Assembly: GCF_001404985.1 (NCBI RefSeq)
Contig: NZ_JRLF01000004.1
Location: forward strand, 62,001-126,000
Reading direction: 5' to 3'
DNA from: Flavobacterium aquidurense
GTDB taxonomy: Bacteria; Bacteroidota; Bacteroidia; Flavobacteriales; Flavobacteriaceae
DNA length: 64,000 nt
The notes under the pieces were generated by a model. It saw only the letters and a list, made by a program, of their open reading frames with translations, was not told where the DNA came from and searched no databases. Below, piece after piece: positions 33,921 to 42,565 of the stretch. Within the stretch, counting starts at the first letter, position 1, and each line of letters begins with the position of its first letter. The position numbers and the translations under genes were made by a program.

Positions 33921-34008
33921 AGCCACAGATTACACAGATTAACTCAGATTCTTTTTTTTAACGAAATAAAATCATTTTAATCTTTATAATCTGTGGCTAT
34001 TTTTTTTA
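33921..34008 (+). terminator. GCCACAGATT palindrome, possible terminator after the exporter gene
   Basis: AGCCACAGATTA (33921-33932) and TAATCTGTGGCT (33987-33998) are perfect 12-bp arms around an AT-rich 54-base interior. The right arm is followed by ATTTTTTTT. As a hairpin with a T-tract it could end the exporter transcript. The sequence belongs to the dispersed GCCACAGATT family also seen at 1684-1742 and 34.77 kb. Confidence 0.6.
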
Positions 34009-34031
34009 GCATAAATCCTAAAATATAAAAT

Positions 34032-34733
34032 ATGTATCTCAATAGTCAGAATATAAAGCTTCCCGATGATCCGGATACTGTTGTTTGGAAATACTTAGAC
34101 TTATCTAAATTTCTCGATTTATTAATGTCTAAAAAATTATTCATGTCCCGATCTGATAAATTTGAAGATCAGTACGAAGGGACTTTTAGCGAGCCTACTT
34201 TTGAAGAGATTAAAAAACTGGCAATAGACAATCCTGACTTTTTAAATTATTACAAAACGCATCGCGAACAAGTTGCCATAAGCAGCTGGCATATCAACGA
34301 ATATGAATCGTTTGCCATGTGGCAGATTTTTACGCAAAACAGCGAAGGATTGGCAATTCAGTCGACTATTGGCAGATTACAAAAAGCAGTAAATCCCGAG
34401 AATAATTTTGATCAGTATATTGGCGAAGTCAATTACATCGACTACAAAAAAGAATATATTCCGTTTGATGATTTATTTTTTCCGTTTTTGTTTAAACGAA
34501 AAAGTTTTCAGTACGAACGCGAAGTCCGTATTATTACCGATACTTCAAAAAGTATTATAAAACTGAATGACGGTTTAAAAATCAATGTTGATCTTAAACA
34601 ATTAATCGAGAAAATATACATTCATCCAAAATCTGAAAACTGGTATAAAAAACTGGTTATCGAGTTGGTAGAACGTTTGGGCTTTGATTTTGAGATTGAA
34701 AAATCTGATCTGGAAAGCGATATATTGATATAA
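34032..34733 (+). CDS. DUF2971 protein
   Basis: A 233-residue soluble protein with the DUF2971 pattern. It has VWKYLDLSKFLDLLMSKKLF and SRSDKFEDQYEGTF at the N-terminus, SSWHINEYESFAMWQIF in the middle, and FQYEREVRIITD near residue 165. No signal peptide is present. The function of the family is unknown. It is monocistronic between dispersed repeats, which leaves no operon clue. Confidence 0.85.
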   Translation: MYLNSQNIKLPDDPDTVVWKYLDLSKFLDLLMSKKLFMSRSDKFEDQYEGTFSEPTFEEIKKLAIDNPDFLNYYKTHREQVAISSWHINEYESFAMWQIFTQNSEGLAIQSTIGRLQKAVNPENNFDQYIGEVNYIDYKKEYIPFDDLFFPFLFKRKSFQYEREVRIITDTSKSIIKLNDGLKINVDLKQLIEKIYIHPKSENWYKKLVIELVERLGFDFEIEKSDLESDILI

Positions 34734-34736
34734 AGG

Positions 34737-34919
34737 CGCTAAGCTACTAAGATTCTAAGGTGCTGAGTTTTTTTGCCACAGATTATATAGATTAAAAGGA
34801 TTTTAACCATCGTCTTAAAAGAAAAAGCTGTTTAAAAATTAATTGATTTAATTTTTAAACAGCTTTTTCTTTTTGATTCCAAATCTTAGCAACTTAGAAT
34901 CTTAGTAACTTAGAACCTT
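34737..34919. repeat. composite repeat region with a perfect 23-bp hairpin
   Basis: The spacer between the convergent DUF2971 and EF-hand lipoprotein genes holds three things. First is a CTAAG-word array followed by half of a GCCACAGATT element (34740-34805). Second is a hairpin with perfect 23-bp arms 34820-34842 and 34848-34870, loop TTGAT, flanked by A and T tracts. Third is another array of TTAGCAACTTAGAATCTTAG words (34887-34917). The hairpin can serve as a bidirectional terminator. Confidence 0.75.
34820..34875. terminator. bidirectional terminator with 23-bp stem
   Basis: The arms contain AAAAAGCTGTTTAAAAATTA and its complement, separated by five bases, with T residues after the right arm and A residues before the left. 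It sits between two convergent genes. Confidence 0.85.
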
Positions 34920-35641
34920 CAAATAGGTTTATAACTTTTAACTTCCCATTTTTTTGCGCCCAAATCAATGTAGTTATAATGTAAAACGTCGTTTTTATCA
35001 AATTGTCCGTTTTGGTTGGTATCTTCTATTGTTCTAAAGTATAGACGGCTTTTAGATTCTACCAAACTCCAGTCTACTAACTCCTGAAAATCTTCAGAGA
35101 TTTTCGTGAAATTTTCTCCGCTAATACTGCTTAGATATAGCGTTTTGATATCACCTGAATCAATTTTACCATCTTTATTAGTATCAGAATCCGCCAGTGT
35201 ATACACCATAACTTGGTTCTGAGTTCTGTCTGCAACTGACTTTAAATAAGTAGCAGTCAAAATTAAAGCTGGTTTATCTGTCAAAGGACGAATTGAATCT
35301 GAATCTACTTTTTGAAATTTAAGATTTTGTAAATAACCTGTTATTTCGTATTCTCCTAAATTCGAAATTGTAAAACTAACATCATTTACACTTGAAGATC
35401 CATAACGAGATTTTGTTCCTTTTTCGAAAACGCGTAAATCTCCTACAGGATGAATTAAATAACTTGTTCCTTCCATCTGAATTGGCAAATCTGCAATTTC
35501 AATCTGCGTAGAATCAGTCTTTGACACCACATTAGATTTATTTGTAGCATCATAAATTACTTTCGGTTTCTGAGCTTCATCTTTACAACTTACTAAAGTT
35601 CCGATGATTGCCAAGGCTATATATGTTAAGGATTTTTTCAT
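34919..35641 (-). CDS. lipoprotein with two EF-hand/dockerin-like calcium loops
   Basis: A 240-residue lipoprotein (MKKSLTYIALAIIGTLVSC, acylated Cys19). The C-terminal half holds two 12-residue acidic loops, DSDTNKDGKIDSGD and EDTNQNGQFDKND. Their D-x-N-x-D/N-G-x-I/F-D spacing is that of EF-hand or dockerin calcium-binding loops. The first half has beta-rich repeats without a recognised domain. Calcium binding is an inference from the loops; the partner is unknown. It lies convergent to the DUF2971 gene and downstream of a TonB receptor gene on the same strand, 138 bases away. Confidence 0.75.
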   Translation of the reverse strand: MKKSLTYIALAIIGTLVSCKDEAQKPKVIYDATNKSNVVSKTDSTQIEIADLPIQMEGTSYLIHPVGDLRVFEKGTKSRYGSSSVNDVSFTISNLGEYEITGYLQNLKFQKVDSDSIRPLTDKPALILTATYLKSVADRTQNQVMVYTLADSDTNKDGKIDSGDIKTLYLSSISGENFTKISEDFQELVDWSLVESKSRLYFRTIEDTNQNGQFDKNDVLHYNYIDLGAKKWEVKSYKPI

Positions 35642-35779
35642 GTATGCTAATTATATTAGGATATCAAATATAGTATTTTTGATTGTATTATCTCGTTTTA
35701 TTGAATTTTACTGGCATAAAGATGTACTTACTCTCAACGCACATAGTTCTCCTCTTATTGCAAAAGAGTTAAACCAATA

Positions 35780-38239
35780 TTACAGCCTTGCATTCAGCTT
35801 TACATTAAAAACCCTTGAAGTCATATAATTGGGAATCGCGTATTGATTTTTAGAATATACATCGCGAACCCATGTATTAGTTATCGCATTTTGATTGTTG
35901 AAAAGGTTAAAAATCTCTAATCCAACGGATAATTCTTTAAAATTTTTCAACCATTTTGCTTTTGGCGCTTTCGTACTGCTATCAACAAAAACTTTAGCAA
36001 AACCAACATCTGCCCTACGATAATCATTTAGACGGCTTTGATACAAATAAGGATCAGAATATGCTGGTGCTCCACCAGGCAAACCTGTATTATAGACTAA
36101 ATTAAGATACAATTTTACACTTGGAATATTAGGCATATAATCCTGAAACAACATGGCAAATTTTAAACGCTGATCAGTTGGTCTGGCGATATAACCTTTG
36201 TTTTCATAGTTTTCTTCGGTTTTTAAATATCCAAAACTAATCCAGGATTCTGTTCCGGGTACAAACTCTCCGTTTAACCTGAAATCTAAACCTTGCGCAT
36301 AAGCTGTTGCATTATTATTGGCTACATATCGAATTCTGACATTATCAATCGAATATACATTTACATCTGAAAGTGATTTATAATAAAGTTCCGTTACCCA
36401 TTTAAATGGTCGATTCCACATTCTGAAATTATAATCATTACTCAAAACAATATGAACAGATTCTTGTGCTTTTACGTTTGGGTTCACAACACCATCCAGA
36501 TCACGGAGTTCTCTATAAAAAGGCGGCTGATGGTATAATCCGCCTGAAAGCCTGAAAACCATATCCATATTCCAATCCGGCTTTATGGCAAACTGACCAC
36601 GCGGACTAAAAACAATTTGATTTTTTCCTTCAACTGCAGCACCGGAAACATCCCAACTCTGGAAACGTACGCCTGCATTATACCAAATCTGACTAGATCC
36701 TAATTCTGATTTCTTATTGTATTGTGCATACCCTGAAAATCTGTTGATCGTATTGTAATTTGTCGCCCTAACATCCTGATATGGCAGCAAAGGACCTGTA
36801 TAAGGTTGATAAGGCTGATTGTTTGTTGGTAAAACAACAATTGGAGGATTTATAGAAAATCCTGCTGAATCGATCATCTCCCACTCTACAATTCTGTCAC
36901 GGATAGATTCTCTGGTATACTTAAGACCAAATTCTAATTGGCTGTCATTTTTCCATTCTTTAAAGCCCTTAATTTCTGCATTTGCTATTAAAGCATCCAG
37001 ATCATTTCTGGCATGATTAAGCTGTGAACCAATTCCTCTTGTAAAATCAACTTCTGTTGTTTGATCCTCGCCTACATTTCCCAAACGATACTGTGCCAAA
37101 ATATCAAAATGCTCTTCTTCCATTGTATGAAAAAGCGATCCAATAAATTTTAAAGTCAAACTTGACGAAGCTTTATAAGTGGTTTTAAATGCACCAAAAT
37201 AAGTATCATACTGATCACGCTCTTTTCCTTCATAATAAACGGCAAGCGACATGGGCTGATCGATAGTCCCAAATTTTGTTTCGCGCGTTAAAGGCTGATA
37301 TAGGTATTTATTCTGTGAAATATTCCCTAAAAAGCTTACTTGCCATTTATCTGAAATATCATAATTAATATTGGTCTGAATATCAGCAAAAGTAGGCGTA
37401 TAATTCGTTTGTGTATCCTGACTGTTTACCAGCAAACTATTATTTCGATAACGAACACCGGTAACGGCTGACCATTTTTTATTTTTAGAAACGGCATCTA
37501 CAGAAATACTTCCACCTAATAAACTAGCCTCTAAAGAAGCTCCAAAATGGGTTGGCTTTCTATAGGTAATATCTAATACTGATGATAATTTATCTCCAAA
37601 TTTAGCCTGAAATCCTCCCGCCGAAAAATCGACATTCTGAACCAGATCGGTATTGGTAAAACTTAATCCTTCCTGTTGTCCGGAACGAATTAAAAAAGGA
37701 CGATATATTTCGACTTCATTTACATAAACGAGATTTTCATCATAATTACCGCCACGAACGGCATATTGTGTACTAAGCTCATTATTTGAGTTTACGCCCG
37801 GTAATGTTTTTAGAATATTTTCAATTCCGGCATTGGCTCCGGGAATTTTTTTAATGGTAGCGGCATCAACAGTTGTAATTCCCTGAATGCGTTTTTTATT
37901 TCCGGAAGAAACGAAAACCTCTCCCATTTGCTCCTCAGAATTATTCATTACAGGATTAAAAACAAAGACTTCATCAGGCTTCAGACTTATCGTAAGACTC
38001 ATCATTTTTAATGAAACATGAGTAAAAATCAGCGACGTTTTTTTCTTCGAAGGGACATCGATTTCATAAAAACCACTAGCATCTGATCGGGTACTATTAC
38101 CTAAAGAAGTAATATTAACATCAGCAACGGGACGATTGAGATCATCTAAAATAACACCTTTAATATGAGCATTTTGAGCAAATGAAACACAAGTAATGCA
38201 TAAAAAAAGAAAAACGAATAGTAGCTTATTTTGGTTCAA
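35780..38239 (-). CDS. TonB-dependent receptor with carboxypeptidase-like N-domain
   Basis: An 819-residue outer-membrane receptor. After signal peptide 1-21 there is a carboxypeptidase-regulatory-like beta domain (about 23-100, HIKGVILDDLNRPVADVNIT, SDASGFYEIDVP). Then comes the plug (IKKIPGANAGIENILKTLPG, QYAVRGGNYDENLVYVNEVE), and from about 235 the barrel, ending FNVKLNARL. It is smaller than SusC-type receptors and has no SusD partner nearby, so its ligand is unclear (metal chelate, peptide or other). It is transcribed after an M23 peptidase with an 11-base gap. Confidence 0.88.
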   Translation of the reverse strand: MNQNKLLFVFLFLCITCVSFAQNAHIKGVILDDLNRPVADVNITSLGNSTRSDASGFYEIDVPSKKKTSLIFTHVSLKMMSLTISLKPDEVFVFNPVMNNSEEQMGEVFVSSGNKKRIQGITTVDAATIKKIPGANAGIENILKTLPGVNSNNELSTQYAVRGGNYDENLVYVNEVEIYRPFLIRSGQQEGLSFTNTDLVQNVDFSAGGFQAKFGDKLSSVLDITYRKPTHFGASLEASLLGGSISVDAVSKNKKWSAVTGVRYRNNSLLVNSQDTQTNYTPTFADIQTNINYDISDKWQVSFLGNISQNKYLYQPLTRETKFGTIDQPMSLAVYYEGKERDQYDTYFGAFKTTYKASSSLTLKFIGSLFHTMEEEHFDILAQYRLGNVGEDQTTEVDFTRGIGSQLNHARNDLDALIANAEIKGFKEWKNDSQLEFGLKYTRESIRDRIVEWEMIDSAGFSINPPIVVLPTNNQPYQPYTGPLLPYQDVRATNYNTINRFSGYAQYNKKSELGSSQIWYNAGVRFQSWDVSGAAVEGKNQIVFSPRGQFAIKPDWNMDMVFRLSGGLYHQPPFYRELRDLDGVVNPNVKAQESVHIVLSNDYNFRMWNRPFKWVTELYYKSLSDVNVYSIDNVRIRYVANNNATAYAQGLDFRLNGEFVPGTESWISFGYLKTEENYENKGYIARPTDQRLKFAMLFQDYMPNIPSVKLYLNLVYNTGLPGGAPAYSDPYLYQSRLNDYRRADVGFAKVFVDSSTKAPKAKWLKNFKELSVGLEIFNLFNNQNAITNTWVRDVYSKNQYAIPNYMTSRVFNVKLNARL

Positions 38240-38250
38240 CTGTTTTGGTT

Positions 38251-39945
38251 TTATTTTTGTTGGCTTCTAAAAAAATGAGTTTCAAAGATAGCAGAATTAC
38301 CTACATTATCAACAACTTCAATTTTTAAATCATTTGCTCCTTCGGCAACAATTGAATCATCAAAAGTATGGGTGATTTTCCTGGTTTTATTTTCATATTC
38401 AAACAAAATCCATTTTCCGTTTAAGTATCCATTGTAGGATTTAATCCCTGATGAACTGTCATTGATCGTAAATGCAATTTTCTTTTGATCACTTATCCAT
38501 TTACCTTCGATAGGTTTAGCAATTTTAATAGTTGGTGCAATGGTATCCAAAACTAATCCAAATTGGCCCAATATTTTAGATTTTGCAGTAAAAACATCTC
38601 CCTTTCTTATCGTACCATTATAACTGGCATTATTACCAGTAAGCCTGCCTATAAAAAGTTTATCCCTTAATGATTCCGGATAAAGGCTGTCTTTTATTGT
38701 AATGGTAAAATTAGAATGAACAGGAACGGTATCGTCATGAATATAAATACGATTATTCTTTACATCAAAATTTAAATTAAAATCCTCGTAAAAGGTTCCG
38801 GCAGGAAAAAATACAGACATATTATCTTTTTCGAAATTGGCGTCTTTATTTGTTTTTATAAAATATTTTGACGCTACAGGTTCTGCATTGACAATTGGAG
38901 TTGCACTATCATATTCAATTGGAACGGTAATGGAACTCAAATTACCAAAATAATCCGAAACTTCAATTCGGTACGTAGAAGCAAGATTCGGCTCGACCGG
39001 AATAATTCCGCGAAGAGAATCTGTTTTAATAATACTTAAAGCAAAAGGCGTTTTCATAAAAAGTTTCTGAACACGCTGCCCTGATTTTTTATATTTTGCA
39101 TAATCAATGAATGCATTTATATACCTCATTTCATCAAATGAATAAGTATTGAATTGGTAATTGTAATTCTGATTTCCGTTAAAAAAGGCTGAAACATTAA
39201 AAACACCATTTTTATTAAATGAAACATCATCAAAATCTACCGCCGAAATTCCAAAACCAATTTTTCCATTCGCCTTTACTTTCCCAGCCAAATATGTTCC
39301 GTCTTTTTGAAGCGTAAGATTTAACAACAAAGGCAATTTAGACTGATTTACCGTAGCATTGTCTAACGGATAAACATAAACACTTGAAACGGTAGGTTTT
39401 TTAGTATCTTTTATTTCTTTATCAAATCCGAAGAATATTGGATTTATTACAAATTCGGTTTTAGTATCGCGAATTTCAAAATGCAAATGAGGCCCTTCTG
39501 ATGAACCTGTATTTCCTGAAAGTGCAATTATTTGTCCTTTCGTAACCGGAAGTTCAAAAGGTTTAGGAAACATTTCTATTTCATACGACTGCTCTTTATA
39601 ATGAGTTTTGGTTACATAATCCTGAATTTCACCCACGGTAGTCTGTAAATGACCATAAACAGAAGTATATCCGTTTGCATGCGTAATATAAATACATTTA
39701 CCGTTCCCGAAAGTTGAAATTTTTATTCTGGAAACATATCCATCAGCAATTGCATGTACGCTTAATCCTTCTCTTTGATTCGTTTTTAAATCGAAACCTG
39801 CATGAAAATGATTTGGCCTTAATTCCCCAAAATTACCGGAAAGCTGCATCGGAATATCAAGCGGAGCACGAAAATCTTCTTTGGGATATTGGGTCTGTGC
39901 AAAAATAAAAGGGCAAAAAAACAGGGTGAGTAGTGAGAGTTTCAT
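38251..39945 (-). CDS. M23-family (LytM) metallopeptidase
   Basis: A 564-residue exported protein; the signal MKLSLLTLFFCPFIFAQ sets the start at 39945 rather than at 39984. The peptidase domain is N-terminal (about 20-170): HFHAGFDLKTNQ with the first His/Asp zinc ligands, VYGHLQ and GPHLHFEIRD with the H-x-H motif. All zinc ligands appear intact, so cell-wall endopeptidase activity is expected. The remaining 390 residues are beta-rich Ig-like modules without a named family. It is cotranscribed with the downstream TonB receptor. Confidence 0.88.
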   Translation of the reverse strand: MKLSLLTLFFCPFIFAQTQYPKEDFRAPLDIPMQLSGNFGELRPNHFHAGFDLKTNQREGLSVHAIADGYVSRIKISTFGNGKCIYITHANGYTSVYGHLQTTVGEIQDYVTKTHYKEQSYEIEMFPKPFELPVTKGQIIALSGNTGSSEGPHLHFEIRDTKTEFVINPIFFGFDKEIKDTKKPTVSSVYVYPLDNATVNQSKLPLLLNLTLQKDGTYLAGKVKANGKIGFGISAVDFDDVSFNKNGVFNVSAFFNGNQNYNYQFNTYSFDEMRYINAFIDYAKYKKSGQRVQKLFMKTPFALSIIKTDSLRGIIPVEPNLASTYRIEVSDYFGNLSSITVPIEYDSATPIVNAEPVASKYFIKTNKDANFEKDNMSVFFPAGTFYEDFNLNFDVKNNRIYIHDDTVPVHSNFTITIKDSLYPESLRDKLFIGRLTGNNASYNGTIRKGDVFTAKSKILGQFGLVLDTIAPTIKIAKPIEGKWISDQKKIAFTINDSSSGIKSYNGYLNGKWILFEYENKTRKITHTFDDSIVAEGANDLKIEVVDNVGNSAIFETHFFRSQQK

Positions 39946-40066
39946 AAACAACATTTTTGCTAAGATAAAAAAATCTAAAGCCAAAAACGAGGAAAAAGCT
40001 ACAAAAATACAATTGATTGAATTTCATTTATTTGGTTATTTTTAATGTAAAAAAATCGATAAAAAA

Positions 40067-40096
40067 TTGCATTAATAAAAAGGAATACTAACTTTG
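40067..40096 (+). promoter_or_regulatory. promoter of the coiled-coil/zapA operon
   Basis: TTG at 40067-40069 and TAACTTTG at 40089-40096 with a 19-base spacer fit the flavobacterial promoter exactly. The first ATG follows 28 bases after the -7 box. Confidence 0.8.
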
Positions 40097-40124
40097 TATG
40101 ATTAAGTAATGAATAGGATTTACA

Positions 40125-40415
40125 ATGAGTGTAATTGCAGAAATAATTGATACTCTTGAATATAAAGTCGAAAAGCTTTTTGAGAAGTCAAAAGGTTTGG
40201 AGAAAAACAATCAGGTTTTAAGATTAGAATTAGCCAAAGCTGCGCAAATCATCCAGAAACAATCTGAAGAAATGGAAGCTTTGAAGAAGCAATATGACAC
40301 ACTTAAGATAGCCAATTCGTTGCTTGGCAGCGACAATAACAAGAGAGAGACAAAGCTTAAAATAAATTCATTAATTCGCGAAATTGACTACTGTATAGCA
40401 CAACTATCAGACTAG
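40125..40415 (+). CDS. small coiled-coil protein, possible ZapB-like partner
   Basis: A 96-residue protein that is almost entirely coiled coil (residues about 5-65, with heptads such as LEYKVEKLFEKSKGLEKNNQ and VLRLELAKAAQIIQKQSEEM). A short tail REIDYCIAQLSD follows. It has no signal peptide. It lies 6 bases before zapA in an operon that starts at a strong promoter. Its size and heptad structure resemble ZapB, which bridges ZapA to the division site in enterobacteria. That homology is not shown by the sequence alone; the division role is inferred from the neighbour. Confidence 0.7.
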   Translation: MSVIAEIIDTLEYKVEKLFEKSKGLEKNNQVLRLELAKAAQIIQKQSEEMEALKKQYDTLKIANSLLGSDNNKRETKLKINSLIREIDYCIAQLSD

Positions 40416-40421
40416 AAAGAC

Positions 40422-40715
40422 ATGGACGGAAAGCTTAGAATTAAAATATCAATCGCAGACAGAGTTTACCCACTAACGGTTGAACCAGCTCAGGAAGAAG
40501 GACTTAGAAGTGCTTCTAAAAAAATTGATGCTATGATCAAGCAATTCGAAGAAAGTTACGCGGTTCGCGATAAACAAGATGTTCTGGCTATGTGTGCCTT
40601 GCAATTTGCATCACAAGTAGAACAAAAACAAATTGATAACGCAATCGATGGCGAAGAAACCATCGAAAGAATTAAAAGATTAAATTCGCTATTAGATCAA
40701 TATCTCGAAAATTAA
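40422..40715 (+). CDS. zapA: cell division protein ZapA
   Basis: A 97-residue protein with the ZapA layout. The N-terminal beta domain is LRIKISIADRVYPLTVEPAQEE, then LRSASKKIDAMIKQFEESYAVRDKQDVLAMCALQFA forms the dimer helix. A C-terminal coiled coil (ETIERIKRLNSLLDQYLEN) follows. ZapA bundles FtsZ filaments in the Z-ring. It is the second gene of the operon with the small coiled-coil protein. A structured RNA follows it, as 6S RNA follows zapA in many bacteria. Confidence 0.92.
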   Translation: MDGKLRIKISIADRVYPLTVEPAQEEGLRSASKKIDAMIKQFEESYAVRDKQDVLAMCALQFASQVEQKQIDNAIDGEETIERIKRLNSLLDQYLEN

Positions 40716-40739
40716 ACGTTCTTTACAGAAACTAAGATA

Positions 40740-40903
40740 CTGCCTACATTAGTTCACAATTGGTAAACTCAACACTAACAAATTAAAGTGAGTGAATCTT
40801 CGCTACTATAGTATGCCCCGATTTATTGGGGAAACTTGAACAGTGAGTTAGCTCAAAACTTGTCTTTACGAGTTTATTCAAGCAATTAATGTAGGCTTTT
40901 TTT
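40740..40903 (+). ncRNA. ssrS: probable 6S RNA (6S-Flavo type)
   Basis: A non-coding stretch of about 160 bases is enclosed by GCCTACATTA (40742-40751) and TAATGTAGGC (40887-40896), which form a terminal stem followed by seven T residues. Inside, TAAACTC and GAGTTTA can pair at the next level, CTAAC and GTTAG beyond it, and CCCC-GATTTATT-GGGG is an apical hairpin. This rod with internal bulges is the form of 6S RNA, the RNA polymerase regulator. The position between zapA and rny supports it. Identification is by structure and context, not by a covariance-model search. Confidence 0.62.
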
Positions 40904-40923
40904 ATATATAAATTTTAACAAAC

Positions 40924-42486
40924 ATGGACATCATAACGATCATTATTTCAGGTATTATAGGGATTGCAGCAGGTTTTGCAATCGCTAAAATTATCGAAAA
41001 AAGCAATATTTCTAACTTAATCAAAAATGCAAAAAAAGAAGCTTCTTCCATTTTAAAAGACGCCAATTTAGAAGCTGAAAACATTAAAAAAGATAAAATC
41101 CTTCAGGCAAAAGAAAAATTCATTGAATTAAAATCAGAGCACGAACAAGTTATTCTTGCCAGAGACAAAAAAGTAGCAGAAGTAGAAAAAAGAGTTCGTG
41201 ATAAAGAATCTCAAATTTCAAATGAATTGTCAAAAGCCAAAAAAGTGAATGATGATTTTGAAGCTAAAACAAATGAATACAATAACAAAATTGAAGTTTT
41301 AGATAAAAAACAAGCTGAAGTTGACAAATTACATAAAAGTCAATTGCAGCAACTTGAAGTAATTTCAGGACTTTCTGCAGAAGAAGCGAAAGAGCAATTA
41401 GTTGAAGGATTAAAAGCCGAAGCTAAAAGCAAAGCAATGTCGCATATTCAGGATACTATTGAAGAAGCTAAACTTACTGCTCAGCAAGAGGCTAAAAAAA
41501 TTATCATTAATACAATTCAAAGAGTTGGAACTGAAGAAGCAGTTGAAAATTGCGTTTCGGTTTTTAACATTGAGTCTGACGATGTAAAAGGTAGAATTAT
41601 TGGTCGTGAAGGTCGTAACATCAGAGCTCTTGAAGCTGCAACCGGAGTAGAAATCATTGTTGATGATACACCAGAAGCTATTATCCTTTCTTGTTTTGAC
41701 CCGGTTCGTAGAGAAATTGCCCGTTTGTCATTGCACAAATTGGTAACTGACGGACGTATTCACCCGGCGCGAATTGAAGAAGTTGTTGCTAAAACAGCCA
41801 AACAAATTGATGACGAAATTATCGAAGTTGGTAAACGTACGGTTATTGACTTAGGAATTCACGGTTTACACCCTGAATTGATAAAAGTTGTAGGTAGAAT
41901 GAAATACCGTTCTTCTTATGGACAAAACTTATTGCAACACTCAAGAGAAGTTTCTAAACTTTGTGGTATCATGGCTGCTGAATTAGGCCTGAATGTAAAA
42001 CTTGCTAAAAGAGCCGGTTTACTTCATGATATTGGAAAAGTTCCGGATACTGAAAGCGATTTACCTCACGCATTATTAGGAATGCAATGGGCAGAGAAAT
42101 ATGGCGAAAAAGAAGAAGTTTGCAACGCTATTGGAGCTCACCACGATGAGATCGAAATGAAATCATTACTTTCTCCTATTGTTCAGGTATGTGATGCTAT
42201 TTCAGGTGCAAGACCAGGTGCAAGACGTCAGGTTTTAGACTCATACATTCAACGTTTGAAAGATCTTGAAGAAGTAGCTTACGGATTTAGCGGTGTAAAA
42301 AATGCATATGCAATCCAGGCAGGTAGAGAACTTCGTGTAATTGTAGAAAGCGAAAAAGTTTCTGATGATAATGCAGCAAACTTATCTTTCGAGATTTCAC
42401 AAAAAATTCAAACTGAAATGACTTATCCAGGTCAGGTAAAAGTTACAGTAATTAGAGAAACGAGAGCAGTTAATATTGCCAAGTAA
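40924..42486 (+). CDS. rny: ribonuclease Y
   Basis: A 520-residue endoribonuclease that starts mRNA decay. An N-terminal membrane anchor ([20 protein letters not shown]) is followed by a long coiled coil (about 30-195). Next comes a KH domain with [20 protein letters not shown], then an HD domain ([19 protein letters not shown]) with the metal ligands intact. Length and order are as in the Bacillus enzyme. It has its own terminator. The preceding RNA may share or overlap its promoter region. Confidence 0.96.
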   Translation: MDIITIIISGIIGIAAGFAIAKIIEKSNISNLIKNAKKEASSILKDANLEAENIKKDKILQAKEKFIELKSEHEQVILARDKKVAEVEKRVRDKESQISNELSKAKKVNDDFEAKTNEYNNKIEVLDKKQAEVDKLHKSQLQQLEVISGLSAEEAKEQLVEGLKAEAKSKAMSHIQDTIEEAKLTAQQEAKKIIINTIQRVGTEEAVENCVSVFNIESDDVKGRIIGREGRNIRALEAATGVEIIVDDTPEAIILSCFDPVRREIARLSLHKLVTDGRIHPARIEEVVAKTAKQIDDEIIEVGKRTVIDLGIHGLHPELIKVVGRMKYRSSYGQNLLQHSREVSKLCGIMAAELGLNVKLAKRAGLLHDIGKVPDTESDLPHALLGMQWAEKYGEKEEVCNAIGAHHDEIEMKSLLSPIVQVCDAISGARPGARRQVLDSYIQRLKDLEEVAYGFSGVKNAYAIQAGRELRVIVESEKVSDDNAANLSFEISQKIQTEMTYPGQVKVTVIRETRAVNIAK

Positions 42487-42508
42487 TCTCCCAAACATTA
42501 TAAAAAAT

Positions 42509-42541
42509 AACAAAGGCTATCTTAACGGATAGCCTTTGTTG
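42509..42541. terminator. terminator between rny and histidine kinase gene
   Basis: AACAAAGGCTATC and GATAGCCTTTGTT pair over 13 bp around TTAACG. It lies between convergent genes. T and A tracts are short, so strength is moderate. Confidence 0.75.
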
Positions 42542-42565
42542 TTTATATTAACCTGAAAATATTGT

